Shown: positions 6,060-10,218 of the stretch, piece after piece
Numbering within the stretch: position 1 is the stretch's first letter
Layout of the letters: each line of letters starts with the position of its first letter
Assembly (NCBI GenBank): GCA_029907055.1
Contig: JARYMO010000042.1
Span: 1 to 10,218, forward strand
Direction: 5' to 3'
Length of the DNA: 10,218 bases
Source of the DNA: Syntrophomonadaceae bacterium
GTDB taxonomy: Bacteria > Bacillota > Syntrophomonadia > Syntrophomonadales > Syntrophothermaceae
Translations under genes and position numbers: made by a program
The notes under the pieces: generated by a model
Told to the model about the DNA's origin: nothing
The model's input: only the letters and a program-made list of their open reading frames with translations
Database searches by the model: none

Positions 6060-6123
6060 GGGGTATGACGCGCAGCCGGGCAGCTGCGATGGTGGTGCCA
6101 ACGAGTCCAGACAGGAGGAGGAA

Positions 6124-6954
6124 GTGTGCTGGGTGGGGCAGTCCACCCGGCCCGCGATGATGAAGCACGGGAAATTCACGTTGATGACAGCCCTGGTGAT
6201 GTGGGCCTTCGCGGCGGGTGTGCAACTGGCGGGGTGGAGCCTAGGGCCGATGGCCACCCCAGGCCGGGACGTCCCCTGGACCGCCCTGGGGCCGTGGCTG
6301 GCAGCGGACCTGGCGCTGGCAGTGCTGCTCTCCTGGCTCCTGGTACGGGTGCTGACAGGGCGCATCCGGCGAGAGATGGCACTGGCCAGCCACGCACTGA
6401 GCAAGGACAACCGGGTGCTGATGAGCCTGGCCTGCCGGGATTCCCTTACCGGCCTGTACAACATGGCGTATTTCCGCGAACGGCTGAAGGAGCGGGTGCT
6501 GCTGTCGGTGGTCGAGCAGAGCCCGCTCAGCCTGCTGATGCTTGACCTGGACCGCTTCAAGCAGTGCAACGACACCCTGGGCCATCCCTTCGGAGACCGG
6601 GTGCTCAAGGACATCGCCGCCATCCTGGGAGAAAACACCCGCAGCTCAGACGTGGTTGCCCGCTACGGCGGCGACGAGTTCGCCATCATCCTGCCGGAAA
6701 CCGGGATTCAGAACGCCGGGCTGGTGGCGGAACGCATCCGCGCCGCCGTCGAGCAGTACGCGCAGCGTTCCCTCAGCCAACAACTGCCGGAGGCGGTGGG
6801 CATCTCCATCGGCGTGGCGACCTTCGAGCGCGGCACCACCTCGGCGGATGACCTGCTCAAGGCCGCCGACCAGGCGCTCTACCGGGCCAAGTCAGCCCGC
6901 AACCGGGTGGAAATCACCGTCCTGCGCGAAGCCGGAGCGGAGGCGGCCCTCTAG
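6124..6954 (+). CDS. membrane-anchored GGDEF diguanylate cyclase
   Basis: This is a 276-residue protein with two membrane helices (about 18-40 and 56-78) joined by a short loop, and then a full GGDEF domain. Domain landmarks are DSLTGLYN (106-113), LDLDRFKQCNDTLGH (140-154), RSSD (173-176), the catalytic GGDEF (182-186) and the closing ADQALYRAK. The enzyme makes cyclic di-GMP from two GTP. The RxxD sits exactly five residues before GGDEF, so the allosteric product-inhibition site is intact. There is no PAS, GAF or long periplasmic sensor. The input is therefore either the membrane segment itself or a partner. The GTG at 6124 has AGGAGG five bases before it. ATGs at 6157/6160 are in frame but lack a ribosome binding site. 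It follows the small lipoprotein ORF by 64 bp and is probably co-transcribed. A second c-di-GMP protein lies at the right edge. Confidence 0.92.
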   Translation: MCWVGQSTRPAMMKHGKFTLMTALVMWAFAAGVQLAGWSLGPMATPGRDVPWTALGPWLAADLALAVLLSWLLVRVLTGRIRREMALASHALSKDNRVLMSLACRDSLTGLYNMAYFRERLKERVLLSVVEQSPLSLLMLDLDRFKQCNDTLGHPFGDRVLKDIAAILGENTRSSDVVARYGGDEFAIILPETGIQNAGLVAERIRAAVEQYAQRSLSQQLPEAVGISIGVATFERGTTSADDLLKAADQALYRAKSARNRVEITVLREAGAEAAL

Positions 6955-7008
6955 CCGTCAGGAGAGCGCCGGCCAAGCTGTTCTCCCGGTGCACAGCGAT
7001 GAAGCAGA

Positions 7009-7045
7009 AAGCCCCCGTCCGTGCCGGCAGGTACGGCGGGGGCTT
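7009..7045 (+). terminator. probable terminator of the GGDEF gene
   Basis: AAGCCCCCG (7009-7017) pairs with CGGGGGCTT (7037-7045). After one bulged T, a further 7 bp pair (one G-T) close a GGCA loop. The stem lies 55 bp after the stop codon. There is no long T-run, but the A/T-edged GC stem is typical of a bidirectional terminator between convergent genes. Confidence 0.55.
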
Positions 7046-7243
7046 CGTCATGGCGACGCACGCCGGGGCTCAGGGAGTCCCGGGCAGGAATGGCGCGGCC
7101 CGCGGCATGAGCAACACGCACTCACCCCTGCCGCCGCCCCCGGGGGCGACTGCCGACGAGATTCCGCCACCACGGTGCAACGCGCCGGCCAGGGCCAGTG
7201 GGACGGAAACGGCGCCCGCCGCAGCGCCCACGCCGCCGGCGGC

Positions 7244-7272
7244 TGAAACGAGAAGAGCGTCCCCTTGTTTTG
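7244..7272 (+). repeat. palindromic repeat copy 5 (8 bp past the stop of the 152-residue gene)
   Basis: A 29-bp copy with four positions differing from copy 3 (7, 9, 28, 29). On this strand the changes at 7, 28 and 29 leave G-T wobbles, and the change at 9 creates a new G-C pair with position 21. The hairpin is kept and even lengthened to about 10 bp including the flanking C-G. It lies 8 bp downstream of the stop of the minus-strand gene ending at 7281. Confidence 0.85.
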
Positions 7273-7280
7273 GGCCCTCT

Positions 7281-7739
7281 CTAGAGGGAAGCCACGGCGG
7301 CGGCGGGAAAGGACGCCTGGTCGTGCAGCAGGCGGTCAATCTCCTCTGCCCAGCCGCAGGCCGGCGTGTGACAGGGCATGAACACGCACAGTTCGTGGCC
7401 CTGGTAGAGACCGGTGCGGTACCCCACGCTGACGTGGGCCTGCGGGTACTGCTGGGCGAGCAGGCGCGCCAGGCCGGTCGCCAGGGCAAACAGCTGCGAA
7501 GCGGGGTGCGCCACGGTGATGACGCAGTCCTGGTCGTAGTGACGGGCATGTCTGGGGTGAATGAACTCTCGGCAGTACAGGGCGCCAGAGCGGCCGCTGG
7601 CGGTCTCCACGGCAAAGAAGGTGAACACCCCCGCGTTCATCTCTTCCCACCACTGCAATTCCGACGGATTGGCGGGTACGGCCAGCGAGTAGCGCCGGGA
7701 ACCCTCGTTGCGGTGTGCTTCGGTGTGGATTTCAAGCAT
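7281..7739 (-). CDS. hypothetical protein, 152 residues, no family recognised
   Basis: I do not recognise this protein. It is probably cytoplasmic: there is no signal peptide or membrane helix. Visible features are a Trp-Trp pair at 30-31 in ELQWWEEMNAG, FTFFAVET (39-46), and HPRHARHYDQDCV (61-73). A helix-like LFALATGLARLLAQQYP (83-99) is followed by a Cys-containing stretch ELCVFMPCHTPACGW (116-130). Cysteines at 118, 123 and 128 plus several histidines could bind metal or form disulfides, but the spacing matches no motif I know. Codon composition is normal for the window, and the frame is free of stops over a length that supports a real gene. The ATG at 7739 has a rather distant GAGGGAGA about 10 bases upstream. 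It is convergent with the GGDEF gene and divergent from the stalk-domain gene, so it appears to be a single-gene unit. Confidence 0.65.
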   Translation of the reverse strand: MLEIHTEAHRNEGSRRYSLAVPANPSELQWWEEMNAGVFTFFAVETASGRSGALYCREFIHPRHARHYDQDCVITVAHPASQLFALATGLARLLAQQYPQAHVSVGYRTGLYQGHELCVFMPCHTPACGWAEEIDRLLHDQASFPAAAVASL

Positions 7740-8099
7740 GGTCGCCGTCTCCCTCTCTCTACGTCCTCGTAGTGTATGTATCGTTCATCCGCACTGCGGC
7801 CGCCAGCGCCGCCCCCTGCCAGACCTGAAATGCCCATAATCTGGGCCCTGCAGGCGTTCGGGACGGGCCACCCTCCTGTCTATACTACACGCGTCCCGCG
7901 ATCTCCTGCCCACGGCGACAAAATCCTTTTGTTTCCAGGGCGGCGCCGCCGCCGGGGCCGGTGTGCGGCCACAACGGTACCCGGGTTCCATTGACAGCCG
8001 GAGGGGGCGGGGATAGAGTGGGAGGGAGAGGTTGTCGTGCCGGCTGCTCCCCACCGGACAGAGGCCGGCTGTCATGTGACTTCAGGAGGATGTGTTGCC
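7740..8099. other. divergent intergenic region upstream of the stalk-domain gene
   Basis: About 360 bases hold the promoter at 7991-8019 and a TATACT at 7881-7886 that could be a second, weaker plus-strand -10. They also hold the short inverted repeats GCCCA/TGGGC (7832-7846) and ACAAAA/TTTTGT (7918-7932). No clear promoter was found for the minus-strand gene at 7739; TACACT at 7771-7776 is the best weak candidate. No RNA gene or riboswitch was recognised. Confidence 0.45.
7991..8019 (+). promoter_or_regulatory. sigma-A-type promoter for the stalk-domain protein gene
   Basis: A perfect TTGACA (7991-7996) is followed after 17 bp by TAGAGT (8014-8019). Transcription would start near 8026, giving a leader of about 75 bases before the GTG start at 8100. 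This is the best two-box promoter in the window. Confidence 0.65.
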
Positions 8100-9290
8100 G
8101 TGAAGAGGAAATCCATCGCCGTCCTGCTGGCGGCACTGGTGCTGCTGGCGCTCGCAACCCCGGCCCTGGCCGCCCCACCAGTGCGCATCAGCTACAATGG
8201 CGCCAGCCTCGGCAGCGACGTGCCGCCCATGGTGGTGGGGGGCCGCACCCTGGTCCCCGCCCGCCTGATTTCCGAGGCTCTGGGCGCTGACGTGTCCTGG
8301 GACGCCAGGACCCGCACCGCCACCGTGGTCAAGGGTCAGCAGGTCATCACCCTCACCGCTGGCTCCACGCAGGCCACCCGCAACGGGGCCGCCGTGCAGC
8401 TGGATGCCCCGGCCACCATCTACAACGGCCGCCTGATGCTGCCCCTGCGCTTCTTCGCCGAGAACTTCGGCGCCACAGTGGGATGGGACGCGGCCACCCG
8501 CACTGCGCTGGTAGACTTCAGGGAGACCCGCGACGGCAAGACCGCCGCCCAGTACCTGGCCGAGGCAGCCGCGGCCCTGAACACCCACCAGAGCTACAAG
8601 TTCGCCGGCGACATGAGCTTCACGGTCAGCGGCACCCAGAACGGCATCTCCCAGTCCATGAACATGGGCATGACCATGGCCGGCGCCTCCCGTCCGCCCC
8701 TCGAGACCTACATGACCATGACCATGCACGCGCCGCAGGCCCCCTCCGTGCCGGCGCAGAGCACCACGATGGAGGTCTTCTTCGACGGTACCCAGATGTG
8801 GACGAAGGGCCCCGGCCAGGAGTGGCAGTCCATGCCCCTGCCGGTCTCCCAGCAGGCCCTCATCAACCAGAGCGCCATCAACCAGAGCCCAGACCAGATC
8901 CTGCGCCAGATCGAGCAGTTCGGCATCGTCACCGGGTTCGGCAACGACGTGACCGAGAACGGCACCACCTACACGGTGGTGGTGGCCAAGCTGGACCAGC
9001 AGAAGTACCTGGCGGGGATGCGGGAGATGCTGCAAGACCCCCAGAGCGGCCTCAGCAGCGGCGAGGCAGCCCAGTTCGAAGAGGCCATGCGGCAGCTGTT
9101 CGGCAACATGACCCTGGACTTCTCCTACCGCCTGTACGTTAACCAGGCCACCCGCGACATGGAGAAGGTCCGCCTGCTGGGCTACCTGGGCATGGACATG
9201 GGCGAGGGAGCAGCGATGCGCATGGACCTGGACTTCGCCCTGCGCATGTACGACTTTGACCAGCCCGTGACCTTCCCCCAGGTGCCGTAG
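8100..9290 (+). CDS. secreted protein with copper-amine-oxidase-N-like stalk domain and a C-terminal lipoprotein-like domain
   Basis: This is a 396-residue exported protein. Residues 1-24 are a Sec signal peptide (MKRKS, a leucine-rich core, then PALA before APP). Residues 28-140 form the stalk domain (PF07833 type), with its typical repeats MVVGGRTLVPARLISEALGA and LMLPLRFFAENFGATVGWD, each followed by a short strand ending in ATVV or TALVD. From about 147 there is a beta-rich domain beginning YLAEAAAALNTHQSYKF. It resembles the DUF6612-type secreted proteins that have a Leu-Lys-Ser-Tyr-x-Phe opening, but I cannot confirm that family. Stalk domains are thought to hold cell-surface proteins near the wall; no copper oxidase activity is implied. 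Residues 187-210 are strikingly Met-rich. GTG at 8100 is used: AGGAGG lies 10 bases upstream and the signal peptide begins there. It is a single-gene unit with its own promoter and terminator. Confidence 0.88.
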   Translation: MKRKSIAVLLAALVLLALATPALAAPPVRISYNGASLGSDVPPMVVGGRTLVPARLISEALGADVSWDARTRTATVVKGQQVITLTAGSTQATRNGAAVQLDAPATIYNGRLMLPLRFFAENFGATVGWDAATRTALVDFRETRDGKTAAQYLAEAAAALNTHQSYKFAGDMSFTVSGTQNGISQSMNMGMTMAGASRPPLETYMTMTMHAPQAPSVPAQSTTMEVFFDGTQMWTKGPGQEWQSMPLPVSQQALINQSAINQSPDQILRQIEQFGIVTGFGNDVTENGTTYTVVVAKLDQQKYLAGMREMLQDPQSGLSSGEAAQFEEAMRQLFGNMTLDFSYRLYVNQATRDMEKVRLLGYLGMDMGEGAAMRMDLDFALRMYDFDQPVTFPQVP

Positions 9291-9320
9291 GCCGGCAACA
9301 CCACCCTGAGCGCGCGTTCC

Positions 9321-9349
9321 GACATCCCCGCCCGGTGTGCGGGGATGTC
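9321..9349 (+). terminator. probable terminator of the stalk-domain gene
   Basis: A perfect 11-bp stem, GACATCCCCGC with its complement at 9339-9349, and a 7-base loop. It begins 30 bp after the TAG stop. TGCGTGATC follows instead of a T-run, so termination strength is uncertain. Confidence 0.55.
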
Positions 9350-9480
9350 TGCGTGATCAGCAGGCCGCCGCGGGGAGCTCTGGCCGATGCGGAGGGGTAC
9401 GCCGTGACACGCAGGAGGTGCCCCTGTCCCAGGCGCGGGAGGGAAAGGCGCAAGAGCGGAGCACCCCTGCCTCAGCGGGG

Positions 9481-9508
9481 TGAAACGAAAAGAGCGTCCC
9501 CTTGTTCA
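9481..9508 (+). repeat. palindromic repeat copy 6
   Basis: A 28-bp copy. It matches the consensus with G at position 7, and one T is missing in the right arm (TTGTTCA). It is in direct tandem with copy 7, 11 bp apart. The outer flank, CACCCC (9462-9467) with GGGGTG (9477-9482), forms an extra small hairpin overlapping its left end. Confidence 0.85.
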
Positions 9509-9519
9509 AGAGAGGAAGC

Positions 9520-9548
9520 TGAAACGAAAAGAGCGTCCCCTTGTTTCA
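9520..9548 (+). repeat. palindromic repeat copy 7 (overlaps the HD-GYP stop)
   Basis: A 29-bp copy, 31 bp with the flanking C and G that also pair; position 7 is G. Read on the minus strand it supplies the TGA stop (9546-9548) of the GGDEF/HD-GYP gene, with CCCC before it. This is exactly the arrangement of copy 1 at yifB. Confidence 0.9.
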
Positions 9549-10218
9549 GGGGAGGCTGCCGGATTCGACCAGGCGGATGAAGTGCTCGACCAGCTCGGGG
9601 TCGAACTGGGTGCCGGCGCAGCGGCGCAGTTCCTCCAGGGCCAGGTGGCGGGGCATGGCCTTGCGGTAGGGGCGGTCACTGGTCATGGCGTCCCAGGCAT
9701 CGGCGATGGCCAGTATCCGGCATTCCACCGGGATCTCTTCCCCTTTCAGGCCCAGCGGGTAGCCGTTGCCGTCCCACCACTCGTGGTGCTTGAGGATCCA
9801 GTCGGCGATGGGCACCAGGTCGGGGGCGGAGAGGGCGATGCGGTGCCCGATTTCGGCGTGGCGGCGCATCTCGTCGCGCTCCTCGCGGGTGAGGGAGCCC
9901 GGCTTGCACAGGATGCGGTCGGGGATGCCCACCTTACCGATGTCGTGGAACTTGGCCAGCAGGCACAGGTCGGTGACGCTGCGCTCGTGCAGCCCGGCGG
10001 CCTGCGCCAGGCGCTGGGCGATGAGGTGCAGCCGCTCGGCGTGGCCCTCGGTCATGAAGTCGCGGGCTTCCAGGGTCTTCATCAGCGTCTGCACGATGGC
10101 GCTGCGGGCGCTCTGGCTGCGGTGCAGTTTCTCGCGGTACATGTTGTTGTCGGCTTCCTTGAAGACGTCGCCCGGCGCGTAGGGGCGGGTGGTGCTGACC
10201 GCGTAGCCCAGGGATATG
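9546..10218 (-). CDS. GGDEF/HD-GYP c-di-GMP protein (5' part beyond window)
   Basis: The visible 224 or so residues are open to the right edge. The first 25 before the internal Met at 10142 continue in frame and read as the end of a GGDEF domain (SLGYAVST, then FKEADNNMYREK). The gene should therefore not be started at 10142. An HD-GYP phosphodiesterase domain follows. It has EGHAERL, FHDIGKVGIPDRIL with the catalytic HD, the conserved HAEIGH, HHEWWDGNGYPLGLKGEEIP (split around the HHExxDGxGYP core) and ILAIADAWDAMTSDRPYR. HD-GYP domains hydrolyse c-di-GMP to pGpG or GMP. All listed metal ligands look intact. Whether the GGDEF half is active cannot be seen. Fused GGDEF/HD-GYP sensors are common in Clostridia-type bacteria. 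The protein ends Ser-Leu-Pro, with the TGA supplied by repeat copy 7. Confidence 0.92.
   Translation of the reverse strand, partial: ISLGYAVSTTRPYAPGDVFKEADNNMYREKLHRSQSARSAIVQTLMKTLEARDFMTEGHAERLHLIAQRLAQAAGLHERSVTDLCLLAKFHDIGKVGIPDRILCKPGSLTREERDEMRRHAEIGHRIALSAPDLVPIADWILKHHEWWDGNGYPLGLKGEEIPVECRILAIADAWDAMTSDRPYRKAMPRHLALEELRRCAGTQFDPELVEHFIRLVESGSLP

Larger units (their letters stand above)
6955..7280. other. gap between the GGDEF gene and the convergent 152-residue gene
   Basis: About 325 bases between convergent genes. It holds a strong hairpin (7009-7045) and repeat copy 5 (7244-7272). Bases 7046-7243 are very GC-rich, with small inverted repeats such as CCCCCGGGGG. Open frames there are low-complexity Pro/Ala/Gly, and I see no recognisable gene. 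Confidence 0.5.

Noticed and set aside
7915..7940. ACAAAA/TTTTGT with TTTTGTTTCCAGG, resembling a decayed repeat copy or a weak terminator
   Set aside because: One arm resembles the repeat but the centre and other arm are absent, and no gene ends nearby. Too weak to call.
7740..8099. c-di-GMP (GEMM) riboswitch upstream of the stalk-domain gene, or before the GGDEF gene
   Set aside because: I looked for the conserved GEMM core and tetraloop-receptor segments in both leaders and did not see them.
9546..10142. A stand-alone HD-GYP protein starting at the ATG at 10142
   Set aside because: The frame continues upstream to the window edge and encodes the end of a GGDEF domain (EADNNMYREK), and no ribosome binding site precedes that ATG.

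Overview
The window comes from a GC-rich bacterium whose gene set and signals point to a Gram-positive-type Bacillota lineage (my inference, no taxon proven). The pointers are strong AGGAGG-type ribosome binding sites, GTG starts, a YwqE/CpsB-type PHP phosphatase, a VanZ-like membrane protein, a secreted protein with the 'copper amine oxidase N-terminal' (stalk) domain typical of Clostridia and Bacilli, and GGDEF plus GGDEF/HD-GYP proteins.

Layout. Bases 1-2661, all minus strand: a partial PHP-type tyrosine-protein phosphatase (cut by the left edge), a VanZ-like protein and an APH-fold kinase-like protein. The last two form a short operon read from a promoter near 2720. Bases 2662-2911: divergent promoter region. 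Bases 2912-4447, plus: yifB/comM AAA+ ATPase. Bases 4444-5800: a mobile-repeat locus. It holds a REP-associated-type Y1/HUH transposase (4547-5428) flanked by inverted copies of a palindrome of about 29-31 bp. Further copies lie at 7244 and at 9481/9520. Bases 5988-6954, plus: a 23-codon ORF that is only a lipoprotein signal peptide, then a membrane diguanylate cyclase with intact GGDEF and I-site. Bases 7281-7739, minus: an unrecognised 152-residue protein. Bases 8100-9290, plus: a secreted stalk-domain protein with a good TTGACA-type promoter. Bases 9546-10218, minus: the C-terminal part of a GGDEF/HD-GYP c-di-GMP protein, cut by the right edge.

The most interesting feature is the palindrome family. 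Three copies or copy pairs sit exactly at, or 8 bp past, the 3' ends of three unrelated genes (yifB, the 152-residue protein, HD-GYP), always in the same orientation relative to the gene. In two of them the repeat itself supplies the gene's Pro-TGA end. Base differences between copies keep pairing by G-T wobble on one strand only, which suggests the hairpin is recognised as one specific single strand. This fits the neighbouring HUH transposase, but the functional link is inference.

The two c-di-GMP enzymes suggest local second-messenger signalling, and the left end suggests cell-envelope or polysaccharide functions. Neither set proves a single integrated system.
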